From CBDDKZ01 sp965230415 (GTDB taxonomy: Bacteria > Bacteroidota > Bacteroidia > Cytophagales > JAAEPT01): 64,000 bases of DNA. Shown one piece after another: positions 49,744 through 56,452 of this stretch. The stretch's first letter is position 1. Every line of letters starts with the position of its first letter. Position numbers and translations under genes: made by a program. The DNA is taken from the NCBI GenBank assembly GCA_965230415.1, contig CBDDKZ010000003.1, positions 586,702-650,701 of the forward strand, read 5' to 3'. Below the pieces are notes generated by a model. That model had not been told where the DNA came from and did no database searches. It saw only the letters and a program-made list of their open reading frames with translations.

Positions 49744-51734
49744 TGGAGATTAAGGAAATCAAAGAGCGACTAAGCATCATGGAAGTTTTGAACTACTACC
49801 ACTTAAAACCCACTGCCAAAGGCGCATTAACCTGTCCCTTTCACACTCCAAAGCAAGGTGGTAGAAAAAAGACGATGCAAATCTATCTGGACACGAATCG
49901 TTACCAGTGCTTCCACAAAGACTGCAAGGCTGGCAATGGCGATGTCATCGACTTTATCCAACACAAAGAAGGTTGTACCAAGCATGAGGCAATCGAGAAA
50001 GCAAAAGCATTACTAGGAGCAAATGTAACTCCTGTGCCTGCCCCGGGCAAAGACCCGGGGCCTAAAGGCACTCAAGATGCCCAATCCGATGGACAAACCA
50101 GTTCGGAAGATCAGCCGGGGGAAGTTAAGGAGGGGATCCACTTCCCCTTGGCTGGTTGTTTTACAAAAGTCAGTGATGAGCAGCTGAGTTACCAGGATGA
50201 TCAACTAGCAATCACAGCTTTAGGTGGTGTTCGATTAGAAGGTCTGGATCGCTTGCGGGTAACCCTAAAAATCACTATCAAGGAACAAAACGAAGGAAAT
50301 AGCATCCGTCACAGCCTAGATCTGTACAACGACGACCAGGTGGAGAAACTCACCCGCAAGACGGCAGAACGCTTGGAAATCGGTACAAGCGTGATCAGAA
50401 AAGCCTTGCAAAACCTCACTGATCATCTGGAAAACTACCGCCTGGAAGCACTCAACCAAAATAGTAGCACCAATCCGGAAACACCAGCATTAACAGCCGG
50501 GGAAAAGCAACAAGTTATCGCTTTTTTAAAAGAACAAGACTTAATGCATCGCACCAATGAACTGCTGGGCGAAAGTGGTATCATTGGCGAAACCATCAAC
50601 AGACAAATACTTTGGTTAGTCTACAGCAGCAGAAAACGTCCCAAGCCCTTGCATGTAATCTGTTTGGGTGCGAGTGGCACTGGTAAAACCTACTTGCAGG
50701 AAAAAGTAGCACGTTTTGTGCCCGAGCAAGAAAAGTTCACTTTTACGGCCAGCACAGAAAACGCCTTTTACTACCTGGAACCTTACGATTTATGTCACAA
50801 AGTAGTACTCATTGAAGATATGGATGGGGTGCAATATTTACTCTACCCTTTAAGAGAACTACAAACCAAACAGTGGATTAGTAAGATCGTTCCAATGAAA
50901 GACAGCCCGACCAGCACCAGCAACAAAACAAGGAAACTGGAAGTGTTTGGCCCCATCTGCCTAAGTGGCACGACCACCAAAGAAAAGATCTACGAAGACA
51001 ATGCGAATCGTTGTTTACTATTGCACCTGGATAACAGCTACGAGCAGCAAGAGGCGATTATGGACTACCAACGAAAGCTGAGCGCGAATAAAATCAATAC
51101 CGAAAATGAGCTTCAGGCGGCGCAAACTTTACTACACATCCAACAAGTCTTAGAACCGGTAAAAGTAGTCAATCCTTATGCGGAGCACTTAAAAATCCCG
51201 CACAAGTGCTTTAAACCACTACGTACCAACGAACACTACTTACAGTTTATCGAAACGGTAACCTGGTACCATCAATACCAAAGACAAGAAAAGGCAGATG
51301 AAAACGGGGAACTATACATCGAGACCACTTTAGAAGACATTGAGACGGCCAATAGACTTATGAAGGAGGTGCTTTTAACGAAAAGTGATGAACTGCCCAA
51401 AAGCATAAGAAGCTTCTTCGAGGCACTTAAAAGCTGGCTAAAGCAAGTGAAGAAGACGAGCTTTTATAGCAAAGAGGTACGGAATTACTTTCGGCTGTAT
51501 CCAATGAAAGCAAATCGTTACCTGGGTACTTTAGAGCAATACGATTACATCAGAAGAGTAGGAGGGAACAAAAAGGTGGGTTATGAGTATGAAATCTGCG
51601 ATTGGGACGATTACAGCCACTTGCAAAAAGGCCTGGATGTGCTGGATGAATTACTGGAAACGCTTCGAAACACCGAAAATGAGCAACAGAAAGAGGTGGG
51701 TAAGGGTCTTGTCCCGAGTTTACCTCGGGAATAA
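49743..51734 (+). CDS. CHC2 zinc-finger primase / P-loop ATPase of unit 1
   Basis: The 663-residue protein has a DnaG-type CHC2 zinc finger (Cys31, His34, Cys56, Cys61; CPFH and YQCFHKDCKAGNGDVIDF) and a variable low-complexity linker (about 95-128). After it come a conserved middle domain and a P-loop ATPase: Walker A GASGTGKT at 309-316, Walker B VVLIEDMDG at about 354-362, and a SNKTRKLEVFGPICLSGTTT segment that resembles a sensor region. The C-terminal part looks like a winged helix (FYSKEVRNYFRLYPMKANRY). No TOPRIM domain is visible, so it probably binds DNA and unwinds or primes it in a way specific to the element. It is coupled to SymE-like upstream. The unit 2 copy is a close paralogue. 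Confidence 0.85.
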   Translation: MEIKEIKERLSIMEVLNYYHLKPTAKGALTCPFHTPKQGGRKKTMQIYLDTNRYQCFHKDCKAGNGDVIDFIQHKEGCTKHEAIEKAKALLGANVTPVPAPGKDPGPKGTQDAQSDGQTSSEDQPGEVKEGIHFPLAGCFTKVSDEQLSYQDDQLAITALGGVRLEGLDRLRVTLKITIKEQNEGNSIRHSLDLYNDDQVEKLTRKTAERLEIGTSVIRKALQNLTDHLENYRLEALNQNSSTNPETPALTAGEKQQVIAFLKEQDLMHRTNELLGESGIIGETINRQILWLVYSSRKRPKPLHVICLGASGTGKTYLQEKVARFVPEQEKFTFTASTENAFYYLEPYDLCHKVVLIEDMDGVQYLLYPLRELQTKQWISKIVPMKDSPTSTSNKTRKLEVFGPICLSGTTTKEKIYEDNANRCLLLHLDNSYEQQEAIMDYQRKLSANKINTENELQAAQTLLHIQQVLEPVKVVNPYAEHLKIPHKCFKPLRTNEHYLQFIETVTWYHQYQRQEKADENGELYIETTLEDIETANRLMKEVLLTKSDELPKSIRSFFEALKSWLKQVKKTSFYSKEVRNYFRLYPMKANRYLGTLEQYDYIRRVGGNKKVGYEYEICDWDDYSHLQKGLDVLDELLETLRNTENEQQKEVGKGLVPSLPRE

Positions 51735-51829
51735 CATAGAATAACATAAGTATAACAAGTTGCTGAAAAACGTAAATAGCAGAAAGACAGCAAGAAAGGT
51801 CTAGGTATAACAGTATAACAAGAATAACA
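51712..51829. promoter_or_regulatory. hairpin and six ATAACA iterons between primase and recombinases (unit 1)
   Basis: TCCCGAG (51712-51718) pairs with CTCGGGA (51724-51730) at the primase stop. Then ATAACA occurs at 51731, 51741, 51752, 51807, 51815 and 51824: two groups of three, spaced 10, 11, 55, 8 and 9 nt. Unit 2 keeps precisely the same spacings. This regular noncoding array, just before the recombinase genes, looks like a protein-binding site (recombinase, repressor or replication initiator). Confidence 0.7.
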
Positions 51830-51900
51830 AGGGGGCAAGCGGCTACTAAAGCAGTATTGAGTGTGAGTGTTGAGCAAGAGGAAGAGAGAAAAAAGGTCTA

Positions 51901-52821
51901 ATGAAACAACTAGGTATCCAAACCGCACACTACCGCTATTTAGAAGCTGGTTTTAAAGAGTGGCTGGACATACAGGGTTATGCGATGAGCACGGTAAACA
52001 GTCTTCCGGTACATGTGCATGAATTACTGCACTGGCAGGAAAAGCAAGGGTATAAAGAAATAAAAGAGTTAAGCAGTGATCAAATCAATAATTACTACCA
52101 TCACCTGAAAAACCGCAAACACCAACGAAAGGGAGGGGCTTTGAGCAACAGTTACCTCAATAAACACCAGCAAGCCATTTTAAAGTTTAGTGAGTACCTG
52201 CAGAAAAGTAAAAGCCAGGTAATCGACGACCTCGAGCTAAAACGAGAAATCCCCTCAGCAAACAAAATTAACTACCTCACCCAAGCCGAAATCAAGACCC
52301 TGTTTGAAACGGCAAAAACCCAACACCAAAGCGAACGGCTGTCATTAATTAACAGCCGAGACCAAGCGATACTGACCATATTTTACAGCTGTGGTTTAAG
52401 AAGGAGTGAGGGACAAAGACTGGATATCAGCGACCTAAACTTTGATCGACAAGTGCTCAAGGTAAGGAAAGGCAAAGGTAACAAAGGGCGGCTGGTACCT
52501 TTTAACAAAACCAGTAGCACTTATTTACAAGATTACCTCTATGATACAAGGCCACAATTAGTACAAAACAACAAAGAACAAGCCTTTTTTATTGGCCTGA
52601 ACGGAAATAGGATGCAAGGACAAAGCCTGGCCAGAAGGGTAGAGCTATTAGCCCAACATAGTAAAATCGATAAAAAAGTACACTTACACCTGCTTAGGCA
52701 TAGTGTGGCCACACATTTATTACAAAATGGCATGAGTTTAGAAAATATCGCCCGATTCTTAGGTCATAGTAGCCTGGAGAGTACGCAACAATATACGCAC
52801 ATAGCCGGAAATGAATTATAA
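51901..52821 (+). CDS. XerD-like tyrosine recombinase (catalytically complete) of unit 1
   Basis: The 306-residue protein has a SAM-like N-terminal DNA-binding domain (about 15-105) and a C-terminal catalytic domain. Arg167 is in SCGLRRSEG, a catalytic lysine in KVRKGKGNK (about 190-192), His263 and Arg266 in HLHLLRHSVATHLL, His289 in FLGHSS, and nucleophile Tyr298 in STQQYTHI. All residues of the tyrosine recombinase set are present, so it should cut and join DNA through a 3'-phosphotyrosine link. Its end overlaps the next recombinase by 11 nt, pointing to a fixed pair. It probably catalyses integration/excision of the unit at the RHS junction. Confidence 0.93.
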   Translation: MKQLGIQTAHYRYLEAGFKEWLDIQGYAMSTVNSLPVHVHELLHWQEKQGYKEIKELSSDQINNYYHHLKNRKHQRKGGALSNSYLNKHQQAILKFSEYLQKSKSQVIDDLELKREIPSANKINYLTQAEIKTLFETAKTQHQSERLSLINSRDQAILTIFYSCGLRRSEGQRLDISDLNFDRQVLKVRKGKGNKGRLVPFNKTSSTYLQDYLYDTRPQLVQNNKEQAFFIGLNGNRMQGQSLARRVELLAQHSKIDKKVHLHLLRHSVATHLLQNGMSLENIARFLGHSSLESTQQYTHIAGNEL

Positions 52822-53722
52822 AAGCTACTTAAAACAAAAGGGCCACACAACAAAGACGATCAAGGGTAACCTGTACAGCATAGCCCAACTAGAAAAATGG
52901 CTGAAAAACGAAGGAATAGTCATAGAAACATGCACTTACAACGATTTAATGGCTTATGTACAAAGTCTAAAAGGCAAGGTGAAGCAGAAGACCATCGAGC
53001 TGTATCTAACAAAAATCAGTCACTACTTTGACTACCTGAAAGCCGAAGGAAAACGAACAAACAATCCAGTAAATCAAATCAAAATCCAAGGCATCCAACG
53101 TCAGGAATTACATGAAATCTTAAGTAAACAGGAATTAGAAGTCCTCTTTCATGACTATGAAGTCTATGAAAACGACCACCCCAACAACAATTATCATTGG
53201 TTTAAGAATCAGCAACTAAGCAGCCAACGCAACAAAGTGATTATCGGGTTAATCGTTTATCAGGGTTTAGATACAGCGGCCTTGACTAATTTACAAACAG
53301 CAGACCTCCAATTACGAGAAGGAAAAATCCACATCCCAGGAAGTAGAAAAAGCAATGCAAGAACATTAAGACTACAAGCCGATCAAGTCCTGGACCTGAT
53401 GGAATATCAACAGGTTACTCGATCTACATTGCTTCAAGAGACTGGCAAACAAAGCGAACAATTATTGATCAGTACCGGCAAAGGTGAAAAGTTGTACAAT
53501 GTACTTCAATGTCTGCTTAAACAACTAAAACGAATCAACCCCAAAGTAACAAGCATTCGTCAGCTCAGAGCGAGTGTGATCACTTATTGGCTCAAAAACT
53601 ACAACCTACGAGAAGTGCAATACATGGCCGGACACAAGTATGTAAGCAGCACAGAAGCTTACTTAATTAACGACTTAGATGATTTACAAGAGGAAGTGAG
53701 TAAGTATCATCCGATGGGGTGA
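52811..53722 (+). CDS. second, catalytically altered tyrosine recombinase of unit 1
   Basis: This 303-residue protein has the same two-domain layout (MNYKSYLKQKGHTTKTIKGN; SHYFDYLKAEGKRTNNPVNQ). In the catalytic domain the first Arg of GLRxSE is replaced (QGLDTAALTNL, Asp154). The HxLRH box reads IRQLRAS (Arg250, Arg253 kept, His absent). The GH (His275) and a tyrosine (Tyr284 in STEAYLIND) remain. It is therefore unlikely to cut DNA well alone and probably acts as a partner or directing subunit of the upstream recombinase, with which it overlaps by 11 nt. The same substitutions occur in the unit 2 copy, so the change is ancestral. Confidence 0.88.
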   Translation: MNYKSYLKQKGHTTKTIKGNLYSIAQLEKWLKNEGIVIETCTYNDLMAYVQSLKGKVKQKTIELYLTKISHYFDYLKAEGKRTNNPVNQIKIQGIQRQELHEILSKQELEVLFHDYEVYENDHPNNNYHWFKNQQLSSQRNKVIIGLIVYQGLDTAALTNLQTADLQLREGKIHIPGSRKSNARTLRLQADQVLDLMEYQQVTRSTLLQETGKQSEQLLISTGKGEKLYNVLQCLLKQLKRINPKVTSIRQLRASVITYWLKNYNLREVQYMAGHKYVSSTEAYLINDLDDLQEEVSKYHPMG

Positions 53723-53783
53723 ATGAACCAAAAAGCGGGAAAAAATCGTTAACTTTACATAAGGCCAAAAGCAAAAAAAAAAA

Positions 53784-54029
53784 ATGCAGCCACAACAAGA
53801 AATAAGCAAATATATTATTGTCTCACCAGAAATTTTGGGAGGCACACCTGTTTTTAAAAATACACGAGTGCCAGTAAAAAATCTATTTGATTATTTAAAG
53901 GCAGGAGACAGCTTGTATGAATTTTTAGAGAACTTTCCGTCAGTGGAGAAAGAAATAGCTTTGCGTGTATTAAGTCTTGCTGCTTATTTAATAGAACATA
54001 ATGAAGGATCGAACGAAGTTGCTGCTTGA
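53784..54029 (+). CDS. DUF433 antitoxin
   Basis: The 81-residue protein begins MQPQQEISKYIIVSPEILGG, then TPVFKNTRVPVKNLFDYLKA, the GxPvfkGTRiPV motif of DUF433. A winged helix end (NFPSVEKEIALRVLSLAAYL) is typical of the antitoxin partner of DUF5615 PIN-like toxins. It starts at the last A of a 12-nt A tract (53773-53784) and overlaps the toxin gene by 29 nt. It lies 61 nt after the recombinase pair. By family, it binds and neutralises the toxin and represses the operon. Confidence 0.88.
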   Translation: MQPQQEISKYIIVSPEILGGTPVFKNTRVPVKNLFDYLKAGDSLYEFLENFPSVEKEIALRVLSLAAYLIEHNEGSNEVAA

Positions 54030-54339
54030 CGAAAATCTTCCTAGAAAGTTGAAATATCGTTTTAGTGATGAATATGAAGTTTTAACTGTTGTAGATATGG
54101 GTTGGAGTGGAAAGAAAAACGGAGAGTTACTATCTGCAATGAATGGGCAATCACTAAGTATTTTGATTAGTTCAGACAAAAACATGAGTCATCAGCAAAA
54201 CCTAGAAAAATATGGAGTGGCTTTGTTGGTATTAGATGCTCCTGATAATCGTTATCCAACGTTATTAGAATACTTACCTAATCTGGAAGATCAATTATCA
54301 AAAGGAGTAAATCCAGGTCTTATAGTCATTAATAAATAA
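54001..54339 (+). CDS. DUF5615 PIN-like toxin
   Basis: The 112-residue protein reads MKDRTKLLLDENLPRKLKYR, then SDEYEVLTVVDMGWSGKKNG and ILISSDKNMSHQQNLEKYGV. LDENLP, the W.G..NGELL segment and ISSDKNM are the acidic active-site motifs of the PIN-like DUF5615 family (predicted metal-dependent RNase, VapC-related). It overlaps its antitoxin by 29 nt, the usual tight coupling. Placed at the right end of the unit, it probably stabilises the element against loss. Confidence 0.88.
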   Translation: MKDRTKLLLDENLPRKLKYRFSDEYEVLTVVDMGWSGKKNGELLSAMNGQSLSILISSDKNMSHQQNLEKYGVALLVLDAPDNRYPTLLEYLPNLEDQLSKGVNPGLIVINK

Positions 54340-54341
54340 TC

Positions 54342-54384
54342 TATCGGAAAGGGCATCGGAACCCGTCTGGAAGACATCGGTAAA
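54342..54384. repeat. ATCGGAAAGGGCA repeat, copy 2 (extended form)
   Basis: CTATCGGAAAGGGCATCGGA then ACCCGTCTGGAAGACATCGG. The same 43-nt block with few changes recurs at 54864-54906, so it brackets the GC-rich segment 54385-54863. It starts 3 nt after the toxin stop. Confidence 0.75.
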
Positions 54385-54502
54385 ACAAGAAAATCCGTCT
54401 CTGAATCCCACTCACGTAAGCCATCGCGCACGCTTCGTAAAACTCCGCTCCCGCACGAAAAGCGGCGTTCGTCGCTCATACCGCTTTGTTGCAGTCGCCA
54501 CA

Positions 54503-54541
54503 AAAACAAGGCTATACAAGCTCCTTCGTCGGCCTTGTTTT
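54503..54541. repeat. AAAACAAGGC/GCCTTGTTTT stem-loop
   Basis: A perfect 10-bp inverted repeat around a 19-nt loop, with an A-run on one side and a T-run on the other. It could act as a terminator in either direction for the toxin-antitoxin pair. Confidence 0.55.
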
Positions 54542-54863
54542 AGTAGCTCCTTTCACACGCTATATTCGTTCCTCACGTCAGTTCCTGTGTCTGCGACCGG
54601 TTCCGTGCCTCCACCGTCCACCGCCACTCACTGCCAGTAATTTTGCTCGCCTGCTAGTCGCCCCGGGCTGCAGCTGGACTGATTGTTTGCCTGCGGCAGC
54701 AAGGCCAGCTTTGTGTTTGCAACAGAGCTAGCCCTCCGTGTCTCGTACCTCAACACTGTCAGTCTAGCCCCCGTGTCGACACTCGCTAGGCGGCGAGCAT
54801 AGGCCGTACGCGCAGATCCTTCGCCGTTTTAGCCGCAGGCGCTTTTTCATTCCGCATTGGTAA

Positions 54864-54906
54864 CTATCGGAAGGGGCATAGGAACCCGTCCGGAGGACAT
54901 TAGGAA
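54864..54906. repeat. ATCGGAAAGGGCA repeat, copy 3 (extended form)
   Basis: CTATCGGAAGGGGCATAGGA then ACCCGTCCGGAGGACATTAGG. Direct repeat of 54342-54384; the two flank the GC-rich segment, as if that segment had been inserted between duplicated ends or could be excised. Confidence 0.7.
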
Positions 54907-55118
54907 AAGAAACAGGAAATAAATACCCCGACGCCCATGCCCAAGGGACTTCATCCCTTCAACCCTGAGTCCCCGTTTAAGCTCAAAATCCGCACAAATC
55001 ATCCCGCAATCCAAAGCTTTTGATCTTAACCGGGTTTAACCCACTACCGCCACTAAACCCGAAAAGAAAGCAGCCCTGGAATGGGAGTGCATAAGGGGCG
55101 GACCGCAGGGAGCACTTA

Positions 55119-55203
55119 TTTTACATAATGTGCCTATAATTAACCCGCAGTGGCATTAAACGGCTAAAATCGAGGAGTTTTATAGGATCACATTATGTTA
55201 AAA
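55119..55203. repeat. long imperfect inverted repeat (CATAATGTG arms)
   Basis: TTTTACATAATGTGCCTATAA (55119-55139) matches the reverse complement of 55180-55203, apart from two small insertions (an A and AT). The 40-nt centre holds AACCCGCAGTGGCATT. The folded structure is larger than a terminator and resembles a structured recombination or replication site. Confidence 0.55.
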
Positions 55204-55284
55204 CGGACATGAAGGGGCTGCTTTCTTGCTCAATGACTCACCGAAAAATCAGACAGGTAACTGGCATGATATGAAACGGAATGC

Positions 55285-55423
55285 TATATTGTAAATGATC
55301 GGGCAAACGAGTCTGACAAAAAAGTATTGACTGTGTAGAAGGGGTTAGCGAAAAAGTTGAAAGCGAAGTAGGGCTAGGAGCAAAATAGACAGTAAAAAAG
55401 GTGCATTGAGTACTACCCGTTTG
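55285..55423 (+). repeat. leader direct repeat ending in EYYPFG, copy A
   Basis: This noncoding stretch (contains CAAACGAGTCTGACAAAAAA and GTATTGACTGTGTAGAAGGG) is repeated at 63860-64000 with about 12-15 differences in 140 nt. It leads directly into GAGTACTACCCGTTTG. It is absent upstream of the in-frame junction at 47337. It therefore marks the right end of each unit. Confidence 0.85.
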
Positions 55424-55443
55424 GGATGATTATGCCGAACAGG
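55408..55443 (+). repeat. RHS-core EYYPFG junction repeat, copy 2 (orphan)
   Basis: GAGTACTACCCGTTTGGGAT continues as EYYPFGMIMPNRNF in the frame of the orphan tip. The first 20 bases differ from 47337-47356 at one position. An in-frame TAA lies at 55393-55395. Confidence 0.8.
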
Positions 55444-56451
55444 AACTTCAGTACTAACCAATATCGGTATGGGTTTAATGGCATGGAGAAGGATGAGGAG
55501 TTTACCAATAGTTCTTCTCATTATGACTTTGGAGCGAGGATTTATGATAGTAGATTGGGTAGATTTTTAAGTGTAGATCCGTTGATGATGACTTACCCAG
55601 AACATTCAACATATATAACATCTGCTAATAACCCCATTAATTATATTGATAGTGAAGGAGAATCACCACAATGGTGGGGATATACAGCTTGGTCTGGCTT
55701 GACACGAGCCAAATTGAAAAAACTGGCGCAGAAAAGTGGTTTTTGGATAAGAAGAAAGCCGGGTGAGAGTATTGAAAGTTATAATCGTCGATACAACACA
55801 GCATTAGGGAGGGTATTTGAGAAAAACGTACTTCGAGCTATGAGAGTACCTGCAAATACAAGCCGAAAGTATCCATATAAAACCAATAACAAATACACTG
55901 TACCAGATGCTGTTATGCCATCAGGTCAAGATGATATAGAAAATAGTAAGTCTTGGCCATACTGGCCTGTTACAGTTAAAAGTACGACATGGAAGGAAGG
56001 TACTTTTATCGAGATAAAAGCAAGCCAGTTCATTGCATTTGAACCCAAGTTTAATCCAGAACAATTTAAAAAACAAATTGATTATTTATCGCAAGTTGAA
56101 GACGTTACTGTTTGGGAACGAGATAAAGGAGTACGAAATGCTAAGAAAAATGCTGCTGAGAATGGTTTTGCTGTACTAGTTATAGTGACAGTAAGTGACG
56201 CAAAAATTGATAAGGCTTTAATTAAGTACGCGACTGATAATAAAGTAATGTTGATCCAGCATAAAGTAATGTACCGAGAAAATTCAGATGATACCCCCGG
56301 AGATTTTGACGATGCAGAAATAAAACTCGACAAGGGTAAATTGATTAACCCCGAAGTGCTGAAGAAACACAAATATGACAAAAGTCATGGTGTAGGCGAT
56401 CGTTCTATGGGTACATCAACGGAGTTTGAAGTAGAGCAAAAATATAAATAG
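55426..56451 (+). CDS. orphan RHS C-terminal tip with PD-(D/E)XK-like nuclease domain
   Basis: From the first ATG the frame gives 341 residues beginning MIMPNRNFSTNQYRYGFNGM; it is open from 55396, after a TAA at 55393. Residues 1-80 are the end of the RHS core (ARIYDSRLGRFLSVDPLMMT, NPINYIDSEGES). The rest is a toxin domain: RVFEKNVLRAM, then TVPDAVMPSG and TFIEIKASQF. The PD...ExK spacing fits a PD-(D/E)XK nuclease. It lacks the export signal and shell, and no ribosome-binding site precedes it, so it should be silent until recombination joins it to the RHS core. A putative immunity gene follows after 1 nt. Confidence 0.8.
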   Translation: MIMPNRNFSTNQYRYGFNGMEKDEEFTNSSSHYDFGARIYDSRLGRFLSVDPLMMTYPEHSTYITSANNPINYIDSEGESPQWWGYTAWSGLTRAKLKKLAQKSGFWIRRKPGESIESYNRRYNTALGRVFEKNVLRAMRVPANTSRKYPYKTNNKYTVPDAVMPSGQDDIENSKSWPYWPVTVKSTTWKEGTFIEIKASQFIAFEPKFNPEQFKKQIDYLSQVEDVTVWERDKGVRNAKKNAAENGFAVLVIVTVSDAKIDKALIKYATDNKVMLIQHKVMYRENSDDTPGDFDDAEIKLDKGKLINPEVLKKHKYDKSHGVGDRSMGTSTEFEVEQKYK

Positions 56452-56452
56452 A

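Larger units (their letters stand above)
54385..55284. other. noncoding stretch of unit 1: GC-rich segment plus inverted repeats
   Basis: No frame here looks like a gene. Bases 54385-54863 are much richer in G+C than the surroundings and contain a 10-bp stem (54503-54512 with 54532-54541). After the repeat at 54864-54906 comes a second part with a long inverted repeat (55119-55139 with 55180-55203). Unit 2 has a different but similarly GC-rich stretch in the same place (63516-63859). It may be structured DNA or RNA; I do not recognise a known family. Confidence 0.55.
47337..55407 (+). mobile_element. RHS-tip integrative unit 1 (8.07 kb)
   Basis: From one EYYPFG repeat to the next, this unit contains: an active tip in frame with the RHS core, an immunity-like gene, a repeat/terminator block, an XRE gene (divergent), SymE-like, CHC2 primase/ATPase, two overlapping tyrosine recombinases, a DUF433/DUF5615 pair, about 1 kb of structured noncoding DNA and a 139-bp leader that ends at the next EYYPFG. 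Unit 2 has the same order. The recombinases, primase and terminal repeats fit an integrative element; the boundaries are inferred from the repeats. Confidence 0.65.

Noticed and set aside
54486..54731. 81-aa open frame in the GC-rich segment
   Set aside because: Composition-driven, rich in Arg/Pro/Leu/Ser without domains; the segment looks noncoding.
54385..54863. rRNA or tRNA cluster in the GC-rich segment
   Set aside because: No cloverleaf, no CCA end and no recognisable rRNA motif.
55285..55423. Classical integron attC site in the leader
   Set aside because: The GTTRRRY/RYYYAAC core boxes are not present at the expected places, and the neighbouring recombinases lack the features I would need to call them IntI-type integrases.
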